NCBI GenBank assembly: GCA_001939145.1
Contig: LSRX01000061.1
Span: 1,215,354-1,279,353, forward strand
DNA: 64,000 bases
Source: Symbiodinium microadriaticum
Taxonomy: Eukaryota; Sar; Dinophyceae; Suessiales; Symbiodiniaceae
Direction: 5' to 3'
This document shows positions 49,023 to 61,699 of this stretch, piece after piece; the stretch's first letter is position 1, and each line of letters begins with the position of its first letter. Under the pieces are notes generated by a model. The model was not told the origin of the DNA, made no database searches, and was given only the letters and a program-made list of their open reading frames with translations. The position numbers and the translations under genes were made by a program.

Positions 49023-49654
49023 GTTACATACTCCGACGACAAGTCAAAATAGCAGTAGATCATGTCGGGTGTGGACCCTGGCAACCGGGCTTCTTCAGGG
49101 CTGCATTCGAGCACCGCGCCAGCAAGCAATGCCTCGGCGATACCTGCATGGACGATGCCTGCAAAGGATGTGTTGCATTCCGCACGAAAAATTCAATCTA
49201 AATTCGATATAAAAAAACGAAACAACGGCGCCTTTGGAGACTCCTTCTCCATATGTTGCCGTGCCGGACTGAGTGGACACAATGCGCACCGACAAAGAGC
49301 TGGTGCCAAGGAACTCTCAGAACTCAGGCGCAAACACCGGAAGCGTTACCTTCACTTTCCTGGCTGCAGGTGATGTGGATGATTTTCCAGTCCGCCCTGC
49401 CCCCCCCCCCTGCCCTCTCCCGCTCCACCGCCCGCTTTCCCCAAGAAGCCCGGGCTGGAACCCCTCCTGAACCCCAAGAGAAGGTGATGCTTAGACCCAC
49501 CTCGGTGCTCCGGGCGCGAAGACCTCCCAACGAAACGTCCATTTCAGCGGTTGCTGGGCTTTAGGCTTGCTCGGAAGCTCGGGTTGCAGAGTTCAACCCG
49601 GATCCTAGATGTTGTTGAAAAGATTTGGGGGTCGTGAAAACAAAGGTCCGCAAT

Positions 49655-50386
49655 TCAGGGCACATTTCGGAAGTGGCGCCAGAAGGTGTCGTCTGCGTCG
49701 GTTGGTGCAGGACGCCTGAATGCGAGGCGACGGCGGCGCAGAGCCCTGCGTCTCGTCTTCACTGCCTCGCTCAATCTGGGGAAGGTGACCCCAAGGACGG
49801 AAATCTCATCGAAATACACAATGTCGATGATTGGAAACAGAAACTCACAAGTAGTCTCAAGATGTCGAGTAATACCTCGACTACTGTTGTGCTGTTGCGC
49901 AGTTGTACTCAGCGTCTTGATCCAACTCTGCGCAGCGCTAGGCATGCGGTTCCTGCCTCCACCCCCTGCAACAGAAACCAAGCTCTCCTGGCCGTGCGAT
50001 GCAACCCTCAAAGAACCTTCTCTCGGCTATCCATTCGGGGTGTCGGTGCGGAGCTCCTCGGAAGATCCGTGGCCGGAGAAGGTCTTCGCTTCCAGAGAGC
50101 TTCCGGGCTTGGCCTTGGAACTACGCAAGACCTCGCAGCTCGAAACGGGACGACACCTGAGGTTCTGACATCCGGCTGAGCCGAGGAACACCAGCCCTGC
50201 CTCAGCAAGCTTGCGGCAATCCGAATGCAAGCTAGCGCTTCGTTCGTCTACCCGGCTCGTGGCCGGCATGTCTTTACAAGCTAAGCAACACCAAGGCAAG
50301 CAAAGCCATGCCAGCCTACGGAACTCTTCATTCCTTTGGCGACAAGAGAAGACTATCTGAAAGGCCTGCCCCTCTATCTGAGACAA
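49655..50386 (-). CDS. Unrecognised multi-exon gene
   Basis: Two minus-strand blocks look coding. 50386-50030 reads SQIEGQAFQIVFSCRQRNEE and KLAEAGLVFLGSAGCQNLRC. 49870-49665 reads CEFLFPIIDIVYFDEISVLG, VTFPRLSEAVKTRRRALRRR and PTDADDTFWRHF. The second has a hydrophobic start and a very basic middle. Phase and order allow one gene; no family recognised. Confidence 0.45.
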
Positions 50387-50639
50387 TGCCGCCTTCTCTC
50401 ACGCCCCTCAGACACTGATGTCCCGAAGTGAAGAGAGTTTGTGGGCGAGGCGTCCGACTGCGCAGCTGTACAACGCATCCGTCGGACTCGAGCAAAATGC
50501 AGTTGGTGCCTGATTCGAGTTTTTAGGTCAACCAGCGGCTCTCGTGCCCGTGGGGATTTCGAATCACAGTCGAGTCAGGCGCCAATCGGTTGCACAACCC
50601 GTCCATCTCCGGACAGTCCTGGGAAACCTATCCGAGAGA

Positions 50640-51690
50640 CGGGCCGTGCCCAAGCATTGCAGACTTTGTTGCACTGCCTCTGGCAGCCAAAAGACAAAAG
50701 CCGACCGGGGAAGTCGGAAGCTGGAAAATCCTTGGCGGACCCGTCCGACTCCAAAGCCACGGAACTTTCTTGTCATTTCTGTTCAGAAGTCCTCGTCGGG
50801 CGCCACGTTGTCCATGAGCAGATCGCCTCACCGGCCAGGGCACAAAGGGTGGTTTAGGAGCCTCAAGATCTCAAGCGTGAAGGCCTTCTCACACGTCGAC
50901 TCGCCAGATTGACAAAGGCTCTCGCTTCTCAAGAAACGGGTTTGTACAAGATCCGGTTTCTCCCGCTAGAGGCGCGGGAGCCTGCTTCCTCCATGAGCTC
51001 TGTAGCCTCTTCCGCCATGAGCATGTTCTGCCTTGGCCCCCTCCCTCCTATAAGAACAAGCACCAGGGCACGAGAAGATTCAACGATAGAAGCTCGATGG
51101 ATTTCGCACCATGCTCAAGCTTTGCCTCACAGTCTCGGCATCACCGTCGAAATGACGCTCTCTGCTGGCAGGCTGCACCCCTGTGAGCATGTCCGAGAAA
51201 ACGGAGCCCTGGCAGGACCGGGAACATCACTTCAGAGGTGCTGCTCAGACTAAGGCAAGGTGAAGCAAAGCCTGGCAGATCGAAGGCGAGGGCGGGGGGA
51301 GCTTCGGCATTTAGCCGCACTTCGCTCTCACTTCTGGAAACATTGCTGCACATCGGTTTAAAGTTTGACTGGCCGGCGGAGGGGCCTGGTTTTGGTCTGT
51401 GCATCCATAGCCACCATAGCCGGGCATGTCACGATCCATGGATTTCCTGGGCTCTTGCCCGCTCCCGATCTAGCAAAGTGTGACTTCACCTTATTTCTTA
51501 CGGCTATAAAGCAGTCGGCGTCACAGCATGTGTCTGAGCCCAGTCTCGATGGCATCTGCCCAGGCTGAGGCGGGGGTGTGATCTTGTCCACTGAGAACGG
51601 CGTGTTCAGGTCCAGGACTAAACTGGACGCCAGCTGTGGAACTTGGCTGAATCCTTCAGCAGGCAAAGCAAAGAAGGAGGAGAACAAAAA
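50640..51690 (-). CDS. Unrecognised multi-exon gene
   Basis: Minus-strand blocks at 51687-51480 (FSQVPQLASSLVLDLNTPFS, SDTCCDADCFIAVRNKVK), 51360-51250 (SNVSRSESEVRLNAEAPPAL, AFDLPGFASPCL), 51040-50945 (RQNMLMAEEATELMEEAGSR) and 50935-50850 (ESTCEKAFTLEILRLLNHPL) look like consecutive exons. Two of these have no start codon of their own. The Glu-rich amphipathic stretch in the third suggests a helical protein. No family recognised. Confidence 0.45.
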
Positions 51691-51699
51691 ATGGAGCCT

Positions 51700-52217
51700 T
51701 GGTTCGTTGCCGGCTTCGGAGCTGAATTCCGAGCAGCGTATCTCGGGGAGAAATTGGAGGAAGAAAAGCCGGCTCTTTCTTCAATAGCCTTCTCGTGGAC
51801 CTTTACAGGGTCTGCTTCCCCCCGCAGTCCGTCCTGCGCTGTCCAGCCGCTGCCGCAGATGCTCCAAGAGCTGCACATACCTTTTGTATCCAACTGAATT
51901 GCAACATGCTCTGCTTTCTTGTCAAAATCTCCTGCTGGGCTATCTGTGCACTTACATTGTGCACAGATGTGCCGCTCGATGATCTCACGATGATGGGTCT
52001 TCGAAGTGAGGCCGAGGCACGAACACCGACACCCGCAACAGGCGATATCCACAAGTTGATCCACCGTCCGCGCTCTAACAAACGCGCCGCAGTCATGTTT
52101 GCAGCCTTTCAGGCCTATGTCCGCCGCCACGTCTAAGCAGCACTCCGCTAGTAAGATCAAGATCTGAGGTACAAACAGGATGGTCTCTGCTCGGCATGCA
52201 GCTTTGGCTTGCAACAT
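51700..52217 (-). CDS. Possible unrecognised gene start
   Basis: The frame from 52217 reads MLQAKAACRAETILFVPQIL, ILLAECCLDVAADIGLKGCK and a Cys-rich continuation. It could be a first exon with a signal-like hydrophobic stretch. A second frame at 51950-51850 reads RKQSMLQFSWIQKVCAALGA. I cannot tell which parts are exon. Confidence 0.3.
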
Positions 52218-53109
52218 TGGCGTTTTACACGAGAATCTAAATCCCCCTTAACTTGACCTCCCAGTTCCAAGCCCGACCAACCCTTCTTCGGCCAGGGGTC
52301 GTCTCCTCGCCCTCCGTTTGCATCGCCTCAATGAACGCCGAGGTCAGCGCACCTCCAGCGCAAGAACAACAAGAGACAACAAGACCGGTGATGAGAGTGC
52401 TGACCTGGACATCTCATGACGCACCAGGATGTTATTGTTTAGCACAACGGAATCTGATTTCCCGGTGGTGGTGGAGGCGATATTGACAATGGTAGTGCTT
52501 ATCATAAACATGTAGTCAGAAGCCTAACCGGAAGCAGAGAGTTGCTGAGGTGCCAGGCGCCTCCGAGCCCTCCTGATGATCCCTGGAGATCCCAGCCTCC
52601 AGCCCTGCCGGCGCCCTCAAGCAGCAAGTGTCCTCCTCGGCAAGAAGGCCAAGATGCCATGCAAAACGCAACTGAAGCGGTCCAGCAAAGAAGGTAGCCG
52701 CTAGGTTCAGTGCTTCTCGGGTTTAGGCCATGGTTCTGGCGACAAGGAACCCACACAAGAGCTAAAGCCTCAGCACTACTTATATCTGCTTCGGCTGCCA
52801 TCGCCTCACAATCATCTGACCCTAAGAGCACGGAAGCCCCGGGAGCGCTCTGCTCCCCGTGGCCTGCGTTTGCCGCACCCAAGGTGGGCTGAAGCCTCGG
52901 TCCAAGGGTGGGGGGTCCATTGGGAAGCATCAGGAGGGGCCTAAGGACGTAGGGATTATTTGGGATCCATGCCTCTAGCTTCGCCTCTTTCGCTAAGCCT
53001 CCGCCAGGGCACTACAAAGATCGCTCGAGAAAGGTTATGACCGTCTTGACCATTTCCTAGCGTGTTTTTCTTGCTCGTGTTGGAATATAAATTTGGCGGA
53101 AGGCTGGAA

Positions 53110-54084
53110 CTGAGCTCCCACATCTCCGACGTCGGCACTCGTTTGCTCGGAGGCGCAACCTGTGAAGGCGACCACCTCGCCCTTGGTTTTCCATGTGGGG
53201 GGACAGGGGCATCTTGCCAGAGTTTTTAAAACAGATTATGAAACGCTGCAAGAGCCGATCCGAAACGCAACGTCTGCATGTTCCCTCGCTTGGTGATGCT
53301 TCTCAAGGCTGGGGGTTTCGGGCCACTGCAACACCTCATCCCTCTGATGCCCCGAATGAATCGAAAGAAGTCTCCACTCTGCACTCTTTTCACCGAGGGG
53401 CCACAGCCACGCCCTCATTCTCGGCCTCATCGGTGCGAAAGCCCTGCTCGTTGGCCTCCCGGGTCTCACTATATTTGCCCCAAAGGCTCCAGAGGTCCAT
53501 TCCCATGGAGGCCGCATCCGAGAGCAACATGGCCGGATCGTCACTCTCCTGCCAAGCCTGCCAGTCCTGAAGCCAGTTCTTGGACATCACCATCTGCGCA
53601 GCTTCGCCAGCCAAAGCAGAGGCTAAGTTTTCTTGAGTGCCCACAAAGATAAAGGGCAGGTCCAGTACACCACCGCTGTGGCAGCTGTCGAGGATACACG
53701 TGAGTCTGCAGCCACTCGGCAGGGGCCGCACCAGCGTCTCGAAGAGCTCGGAGTCCAAGAGCATGCCCTCTGCATCCATGTCCACTGGGCAAAGCGTTTC
53801 GTGCCACTCGCTGCGCCCGTCCGATCGGGGCATGCGCCCACCGTGGCCAGAGTAGTGGAACAGCAAGGAATCCCCTGGCTGGGCATCTTGGGTCAGCCAG
53901 GCGATGCCCTGCCTCATGTTGGCCAAGGTCGGGTGCAGGTGCTGCGGCCAGTCTGGCGCATCAACCAGCACACGCCGGCTCTCTGCATCACTGGGAAACC
54001 CGAGCTTGTCCAAAAGGGGCAGCATGCGCTGGACGTCAGAGACACATCCATGCAGCTCGTTCTGGGTGCCGAAGTAATTGATAC
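53110..54084 (-). CDS. Metacaspase (C14-family peptidase), partial
   Basis: Exon 54084-53402 starts after acceptor GCCAAG and reads GINYFGTQNELHGCVSDV, the metacaspase p20 start. It continues through the catalytic histidine motif FHYSGHGGR and the catalytic cysteine motif CILDSCHSGGVLDLPFIF. It ends ANEQGFRTDEAENEGVAV at a GC donor. It joins in phase to exon 53181-~53110, which reads GEVVAFTGCASEQTSADVGD, the usual p10 start. Metacaspases cut after Arg or Lys and need calcium. Both dyad residues are intact, so the visible part is compatible with activity. The N-terminal exon and the end of p10 were not located with confidence. The Arg-rich ORF start upstream of GINYF is intron sequence. Confidence 0.92.
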
Positions 54085-55099
54085 CTTGGCCCCGGTAAAA
54101 TGCCTCTCTGGTTCTTCTCATTCTTCTCCTTCTTCGTCTGACTAGACTTATCATTCATCATTATTATTGTAATGTTTGTTATTGCTGTCATTGATGATAT
54201 TGTTACTACAATTGCCACTACTAACAATAGTCTTTGTCTCATCATTATCCTTCTTCCTCTTCTTCTTATTCGTCTTATTCTTCGTATTTCCTCTGACACG
54301 CTTCGCTTCTTTCCTCCTCCTGTCTTACAACTAGGGGCAGGCAACATCATTTTGAGCGTACAGGCTTGGAGGGTTGCGGGCAGCCCTACATCGAAGGTCC
54401 CTCTTTGTCTCGCTCCCTCCGTCCTAATCATGACCAGAAGCAACGGTCTAAAGCCTCCAAGCCGAGCCTAGCTGCCGACCAGCAGACTCCTCCTACGACC
54501 AGTCAAGGCCACCTGGCTGGGCGGGGCTGGTGCTCCGGTGACCCCGGGCCCTGGCTGCACCAGGGGCCTGGGCTTTTGGGGACTCTCTCCACAGCAGATC
54601 TCTGCCACACAACGAAGGAGCTCCATGGCGATGAGGGTCTTCTGTGTAATTTGTGCTTTGGGCTGACGAAGGCCTCGCGGTCATTGCAGCTGTGGTTGTG
54701 GTCCACGCTTCTCTCCTACATTCAGTTGGAAGTTGAAGATTGTAAGCAGAATGGCTGCCGCCAACAACACCACGCCATGGCTGTCAGTATCTTCACTACT
54801 TGGTGGTGAGCATCACCTGGTGGGAGCTTGTGGCCTTGAACGAACGGGGTCCCACGGTCCTAGGGCCATCCGGGCGCCATGCCGAGCGTAGTGGATGCAG
54901 TAAGACAGCAGCATGTGCTGCTGGAGCAGATCAAACCTTTCCCAAGCGACAGGGGAACTTCCTAAACCTCCACAGTGCTCGTTGCATCCGGGCTTGGGCA
55001 TCGGCTCCAAGGCATCCCTGGGATCCGCGCGACTGTACTCCTCGCTTGTCTCTCAGGGGCAAATGCAGCGAAAGCGCGAACCGATCGAAAGAAAAAGCC

Positions 55100-56414
55100 G
55101 TGTAATTGCAATGGACTTCTCTCTGCTGACGCGGCGCTTCCCGGCATTCTTTGCTAATTATGCAGGAAACACTGCCATTACGTGGTGGCAATATCTTCCT
55201 GAGGTCTCGACACCGGTAGTCATATTGAAGAAGAAGCGGTCCTGCGAAATGTTTGGAAAACCGTGGAATCCTGGGTAGTCTTACCGTGCTGGTGGCCTGA
55301 GCTCCTGCGACTCCACAGCAACAAAGTCAAATTTGCAGCACCCCAACTGCAAGCACCCTGTCCAGGTCGTCCAGGCTCTGCCTAGCAGAAAACTAAAAGA
55401 ACTTGCACAGAAAACGTCGTTCGTGGATCCAACCCACACAGCCCTCGACACTTCTCTATACCCTGTGTTCTCAAACCTTGAAGCGAAAACAAGTCGGCCG
55501 GACACGGCGCGGTCCAGCCGCCGCCCTGGCCAGCTTGAGTCATCTTGAGTCCCTGTGTTCGATGCAGGGACCAGGAGCAGCCTCTTGCGCTCGCTGTGAA
55601 AATACACTCACGCCCCACTTCATTGAGAAATGTCAAACCAAAACCGTACCCGGCTTGGAAAGGTTCGGGTGTGCCAGCACATAAGTACAGAATCACATCG
55701 AGCACGTTGCAACCCGAGGCCATCTCAGCCACAAACAATACAAGAACGGGTTTAGGGTTTCGGCGCTCACCCTGGTCTAGGCAAAGCCATCAAACCTCAA
55801 TCTGGACTGACATCGGACACCTGCTTCAATGCAATGCGGCCCGCTCCACTGTGACAGCGCCTGCACACCAGTCTGCAAGGCGTCGAGGCGAGGCAGTAGC
55901 GTTGTGACGATGCTGTTTTGGTGCATATATTGCATCCGTGAGAAAGGACCACAACAGAGAGTGGCAGAGGGCAGAGATCGACTAGAAAGGCTATCTGCAG
56001 ACGAAACAATGGAACCATTGTTCCATAGCAACAGATGCAACTTCTTAGGTTTATCGTCTTACACAGGCAGCCTGCGCCGCTGACGCCTGGGCCCTCTGGA
56101 GGTAGCTCCAGCTCCGCCTGGGCATGGCGCTTTGAGATCCGGGGCTGCATGGCACTCTTGGGAAGCTCTCAAGTCAAGACAATCCAGCCCCCTCTGAATT
56201 CCAGAACAGCCCGATCTCAGAAGTGCGGCACCTGTAGACATCCTCTGCGGCTGCATCCGCAGGCCATGACCTCGAAGCTATCTGACTGCTGGTGAAGCTG
56301 AGGGAATATCGGTCCAATTTTCCGCAGCTCAGATGCCCACGAGACTTCGTCGACGATGCCCTTGTACCTCGAAACAAAAGATGCCAGCACCCGGTCCAAG
56401 CCAATAACACACAC
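55100..56414 (-). CDS. Unrecognised multi-exon gene
   Basis: Minus-strand blocks follow in order. 56405-56270: CVIGLDRVLASFVSRYKGIV, DEVSWASELRKIGPIFPQLH. 55960-55780: SIVTTLLPRLDALQTGVQAL, SQWSGPHCIEAGVRCQSRL. 55738-55560: AEMASGCNVLDVILYLCAGT, PEPFQAGYGFGLTFLNEVGR. 55510-55285: LVFASRFENTGYREVSRAVW, VGSTNDVFCASSFSFLLGRA, ending at a strong donor GTAAGA. 55232-55170: after acceptor TTTCGCAG, DRFFFNMTTGVETSGRYCHH. Composition is strongly coding and splice sites are good, but I recognise no family. It lies directly downstream of the PPR gene and might in part be its 3' exons. Confidence 0.55.
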
Positions 56415-56599
56415 ACACGGATCTGAATGTCAAGCCACCCCTGCTGAAAAGCTCTACATACAGCTTGGTCTCTGACAGGGCTGCCTGCGGATGCGTCCAA
56501 GACCTGAAGCAAAGCTACCAGCACACGGAGGACAAAAAAAAGAGATCCCGGCTCCCGGAAATTCCGATTACCGAGCACCGCAACAGATCGGCTTTTCTT

Positions 56600-58620
56600 C
56601 ACCCATGCATGCTAGATGCGCCCACAGTCTTCCTAGGAAGCACCGGGGCGCAGTTTCAAGGAAGTCAACACAGTCAACAAGGCTATCCGCTCAGCATGGC
56701 CAGACCGATCATGATCAGCAAAAACGGGCTTCAAGCGTCTCAAATCCTCCCGGTCAGGTCCAAAGGTTCCAAAGAACGAGGCTCCCGGCCCGGGCTTCGT
56801 CACAACTCCCCGGCGGCGTAGCGCGCTTCCCAGCGCAACGGAGCTCCAAGCTAGCACGGCCTGCGCAGACGGCTCCGGCTTCAGGCCGTTCAGGCCACCC
56901 TCGCCCTCGCCCTCGTGTTCGCCTTGGCGACAGGAGCGACGGGCCACAGCAGACCAACGAGCGGGAGCGGTGTGCTCCAAACCCAGCTGCTCCATCGCCG
57001 CAGAGGTCAAGGGCCCAAGGTTGAAGCGACGCTCCAGGACTCTGTCCGAGATGAACGCACCGTCGCCTCCCCTCGACGGCCGGAGCGTCAGCCCGCGCAG
57101 CTGAAGCAGAGCTGGCCAATAAATCTGGGACTGCAGAGAAGCCAGCACTTCCGGCTGAAGAGCTCCGGTAAAGGCCATCAGCGCCTCGGCAGCAGCCAAC
57201 GGCTGGCTAAAGTCATGCCCGTCGAGATTGTGCCGAAGCAGGTTCTGCAGCAGCTGGGATGTCTGGTCCCGGAAAGCCACCTGTGTCTGGCCGGCAGCAT
57301 TCAGCACCTGGGGCTGCAAACGTGGGCCCCACGTTTCCGCCTCACGACGACGTCTAACGGAGCCTAACGACAAAAAACGACCTGTATCGAAAACACACCC
57401 ACCTTCACCAGCACCACCAAGGATGGTGCCCGCCCCTCCAGCAACTGCAAGGCCAAAGGCCAGGAAGTCGGGAAGCCCCCGAAAGCTCCCAGGAAAAGCT
57501 CGTTCGGCTGCACGGCCTGCTCTGCCATGTCCTGGGCTTGAGGTCTGAGGGGAGCACGGGGGTCTTTGCTTCGAACTGACGCCAGTCCACCAACAGGCTC
57601 CTCTGTAAACTGCTCTCAGCTTTGGACCTTCAGGACCCTCGAATAAGCGCTTCAAAATCCGACTCGGAAAAGAAACAGCTGCCTCTACTGTGACTGAGGG
57701 GGACGACGACGATGAGGACGAGAACGACGAGGACCAGGACGACGTCTCTCTACTTCTCTCTCGACAGGAAGCCTCCTCCTCGTGGAGCCTGAGCTTTGCG
57801 TCCCAAGAGGCCGCAAACAGCTGCACCGCACCCTGCCAGTGCGCAGCAGGCAGGGCGTCCACCATGGTCGTGAAGGACACCTTCGGTTGACATGTGCAAC
57901 CGCGTTCCTCTTCGTTTCTTCTGAACTTGACCCACTCCCTGGTTGCATGCTGAGCCTTTCAGATAGAGTTTTGCGTGTCGTTGATGTTGGAGCATGTTGG
58001 AGCCCGAGATACGCCTGCACTCTTCTTGAAAGACCCTCCTCCACAAGGACTGGACTAAGCCAAATCGCTTTCTGCTTCGCCCTCTCATCCGGAAACCGTT
58101 GTTCACCCGAGCAGCAACGTCCCGTGCGCCCGGCGCTAGGGCGCGTTGCCAGAGTGCCGCCGCCGCGCAGGCACTCCGGAGGCCTGGAGGAAAGATTTCT
58201 TGTTTGTGAGATGTCTCGGGGTCCGACCGTCAATCCGGTGTATCCCTTTTTCGGCCCTTTCTGTTGGTCCGACCCTTCGAGTCCGAGTCTCTGTTGCAGC
58301 TGATGAGATCGGGCTCCCGGCCCGCGGCTCTCATCCATCCAAGAAGCGAGGCGGCCTCCTCCCACCGCCAACCCTGGCATCGGGACGCTGGAAGGCCGGC
58401 AGAGCTGTGACGAAAGAGATCCCAAAGCCTTCTCGCACGCGGCTGCTGCAGCATTCACAGCCGGCACAGAGAGAGCCGTCCTGTCCTGGCTCGCGGCTGT
58501 TCCGTCGTAGAGCTTGTGTTTTTCAACGTTTACGGTTTCTGGTGTGGTCGCCTTCCTGGCCTTCCGCACCACCCCTCGAAGCAAGGACAGCGAACTGCGC
58601 CAGCGCCGGGCACTTTCCAT
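56600..58620 (-). CDS. PPR protein with C-terminal HAE deaminase-like motif
   Basis: Exons join in phase. ...-58429 ends AVNAAAAACEK at a GC donor. A 55-base intron follows. 58373-58292 reads GWRWEEAASLLGWMRAAGRE and PDLISCN, a textbook PPR helix pair. A GA-AG intron leads to about 58185-58090 (SLRSACAAAALWQRALAPGA). A long exon from about 57885 reads VSFTTMVDALPAAHWQGAVQ and ends near 56640. Its C-terminus has FADHDRSGHAERIALLTVL at 56720-56670, where HAE matches the zinc-ligand/catalytic Glu of cytidine deaminase-fold proteins. The partner Cys-x-x-Cys motif is not in this exon and was not found downstream. PPR proteins bind organellar RNA; a deaminase-like tail suggests RNA editing, but that is inference. 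The 5' end is uncertain. Confidence 0.8.
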
Positions 58621-59644
58621 GGCCCCGAGCGAAGCAGCTGTAGCAAACCTCGGCGCCCAAACTTTGTCCCAACCGGCGAATGCTCACCAAAACGAAGCGA
58701 GCCAGGAGGATCTTCGGAACAACGCACATGCAACAGCCCAACTCCCGTCTCGACCTGCAAGATGCAGACAAACCCTCCCAGGCCTGCCCGCGGGCACACG
58801 TAGCTCTGCCATGTCCTGCCTTGGTTCTCAGAGCTCAGGGGGCTGCGGGTTTGGGGACTCTCGTGGGTCTCGGGATGATCTTAGGGGAGCCCTGTCGGTC
58901 CAGGATTTTTTTTTGGGGGGGGGGCGCGAGCATGCCTGTCCGCCGGGTTTTGGCGAGACCTGCAGCTAACTTGGACGGGTAATTAGACTGTAAGATTCAC
59001 CCTCTACCAAAGGCCAACAGTGAGGAAGAGCCCCAAACAAGTTTCTGAGAGAACTTCCGATATCAAAAACGGAAGCCCCTGGTCACACACGCAGAGCCCA
59101 AAAACTGGGTTAGGACAGAGGTCGTACTTCATGTTTTTTGTGGACGGGAACGGCGGGAACGAACCATCGTTTGCCCAGCCGAAGCACAAAAGTCCAAGGG
59201 CCCTCCACCACTGGCCACCACGCCCACAGACTGACAAGGCAGCCACCTCGGATTCTGGACATGGCACAATGCCTGAAGCATCCCGACAAATCCGAACTCG
59301 ACAGCCCAGCGCTTCTCCAGCACCTGTGAAGGTGCTCTGATTCTACCGCTGTCCTGAAACATTTCACCGTTCTGCAGACCAAGACTGAAAGGGTCGGGGC
59401 GCACCTCACCACTCTGACTAACGAATCCCTTGCTCGCGCCGCGGTGCAAAGGCCCGCTCGTCCGGCATCGCCCGCCGCTGTCGAAGGGCCGGCAGCCAAG
59501 AGAGGGCCCAGTCGACCTTTGCGCAGAAACACGGCTCACCGTCTAGCAGTTTCATCATTTACTATGTCTTATCTGCTGTTGGTGGCATCGCCGTCATCCC
59601 TCATGCTCTGGCAAGAGCTCTTACCATTAGCCAGTTGCTGACCG

Positions 59645-59945
59645 TCAGTCACACACGAACACATAATAGTCCACTCCTACATGAAAGCCATCGCAACATC
59701 CATGGCAGAGAAAAGGTGTGCAGGTGCTTCTTCCAAAAGCGCCAGTTGTGTGACCTGTGAAGAGCAAAAAAGAGTTGGTCGACAACATCGGTAATGTGAA
59801 CAGCTTGGAAGTTAACACGACATGTTCGGCACGTACGTACCGGCCTTGAGCCACAGGGCACCTGTATCCAAAGCCAGAGCACATCGGCCGCATCCTCCCT
59901 GCGAATCAAGATGAGGCTGCTGAAGCCTGCCAGCAGCGGCCTCAA
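59645..59945 (-). CDS. Unrecognised exons
   Basis: The minus-strand frame reads RPLLAGFSSLILIRREDAAD, VLWLWIQVPCGSR and, further on, NFQAVHITDVVDQLFFALHR, SHNWRFWKKHLHTFSLPWML. Composition is strongly protein-like with aromatic clusters. An intron may separate the two parts near 59830. No family recognised. Confidence 0.45.
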
Positions 59946-60201
59946 GAAGATGTCAAACGCGGCGGGGGTTTACGCACATGCAGGTCCTAAACCGACAATC
60001 ACGGTTTCAACCAATACTGCGAGGCTTCTAGCACCATCAAGGCCCAAGGCCACGCCCCATGCCCGAGCTCCTGAAGCATCTGACTGATATTCAACACCCA
60101 CCAGCTACACAGACCCTGCAAGCCTGAAGGCCTGAACTCACCCAGCAAAAATGCCGATAACTCGAAACGACGCATTTCCTGCATGGAAAAACGAAGAGGC
60201 C

Positions 60202-60236
60202 TCCGACTCTCCGAGGCCTCCGACTCTGCAAGTCGC
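60202..60236. repeat. Direct duplication of about 17 bp
   Basis: GAGGCCTCCGACTCTCC is followed by a second GAGGCCTCCGACTCT. A short, recent tandem duplication. Confidence 0.85.
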
Positions 60237-60267
60237 AGACTTCCCAAATTAATCTGACCCCCAAGAC

Positions 60268-61283
60268 TCAGCCCGTGAAGTGCAGGTTAAATCCATGATG
60301 GGTGAGATCTCTCCTTGTAGGAAGCTTGGCCCCAAACTCTGTGCAGCTCTGAAGAGACTTGAATTTTTTTGCGGCAGAGCACGGCCCGTGCAGGCACTCC
60401 GCGAGCTTTGCGGCCAGCTGCCACCGCGCCTGGCAGAAGGCTCTGAGAAAGAGAGGCGAGGCTCGGGTTTGGGGAGTTACGGCTCCGGGGGGGCGGGGGG
60501 TGTCTCTCTTGCAGCCCACATCTCGGGTCTTGGGTGAGACACGCCGGCGGACAGAATGGCGGCTGGACGGACAGAGGCCTTGGGCTGCCTTGCTAGACAT
60601 CGGAAGCTTGTTGGATTCATCCCGATTCTACCTTTCAGCCTACCACGCCTTGAAACCCAAAACGTCCACCACAGCTCCTTAGGACGTCAGCCTCTTAATG
60701 ATCAACCTCGACATCCGACCCCTGACAGCAAGCTCACCGCCATCGCTCCTGCCGCGCCAAGCTCTGGACAGCGGCGCCGAGAACCTCCCCCCAAAGAGGG
60801 CTTCGTAAGATAAGCAAGCACTCCCTGATGAGGACAGTAGGCTTTCCGTGGTGGAGTGGGGGATTGCACGGAAGGCTTCAAGCCTCTGAGTCTGATAGAA
60901 TCTGGGCACACAGTAAGCTTCGGAGCTTTGGTGATGCCAGGCCTCACAGGAGCCTGGAAAGACAAGATCCATTGATTGCAGCGGCTTGGGCAGAACAAAC
61001 GCCACCCTTCAAAAACCACTCCGAAACCCGTCATCTAACCGTGATCAGCCTCAGGAAGGCCCCCCCAAAAAACCACTTGAAAGCACCCCTCCAACTTCTC
61101 GACAGCCAGGGCCTCCGCGGAGGCCACTCGGAGCGCTTGGAAGCCCCGCAGGAGGCCCAGGACCAGCTCAGAGCCTGCACAGGAGGGACTTGGGCTTTCT
61201 TCTAGCTTCTTCGTCTTGGGAAAAGCTTTAAAAAGCTTTCGGCACTCACACTCGGACAATCCAGGCGAGGCTTGGTGAGACAA
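60268..61283 (-). CDS. Unrecognised exon-like blocks, one PPR-like
   Basis: Minus-strand blocks at 61200-61060 (AGSELVLGLLRGFQALRVAS, AEALAVEKLEGCFQVVFWGG), 60960-60740 (AYCVPRFYQTQRLEAFRAIP, SSSGSACLSYEALFGGRFSA) and 60470-60270 (RAFCQARWQLAAKLAECLHG) look coding. The last has a spacing that suits a PPR helix pair, though too short to be sure. They may form one gene with the exons at 59.6-59.9 kb. Confidence 0.35.
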
Positions 61284-61699
61284 GGCTTTGACAGAATACC
61301 ACGTGCGGCTTCCTCACCCGGGACATCCAGAAGGGCCAGCAAAGCAACAAACGACGGTTGGGAAGCAAAGCGGGGGCACAACTAAGTTGGTTGCAACCCT
61401 ACAACATATTATGAGGGCGGGATGCCCTGGGAGACACATCTAAGTGATCAAGTCGTCTCGCCTACTGCAAAATCGAGCTTCATTGGCTTGTGGTCTGAGG
61501 GAGCCCTGTCTTTCATGGCAGTCTGGTTGAATTGGGGAATACGGACATGTTCAGAAAGCTTGACAGTTGGACTCCCCGCAGACGAAACGAACTCCACTCT
61601 CGCTTTAAGGCCGTGGTTGAGGATCTGTGGGAGGAAATGGTGGTTGTGAGGCTACAGGGTCCATTCGCACTCCCTGCATCTAGGCAAAGCGCGGGCAAA

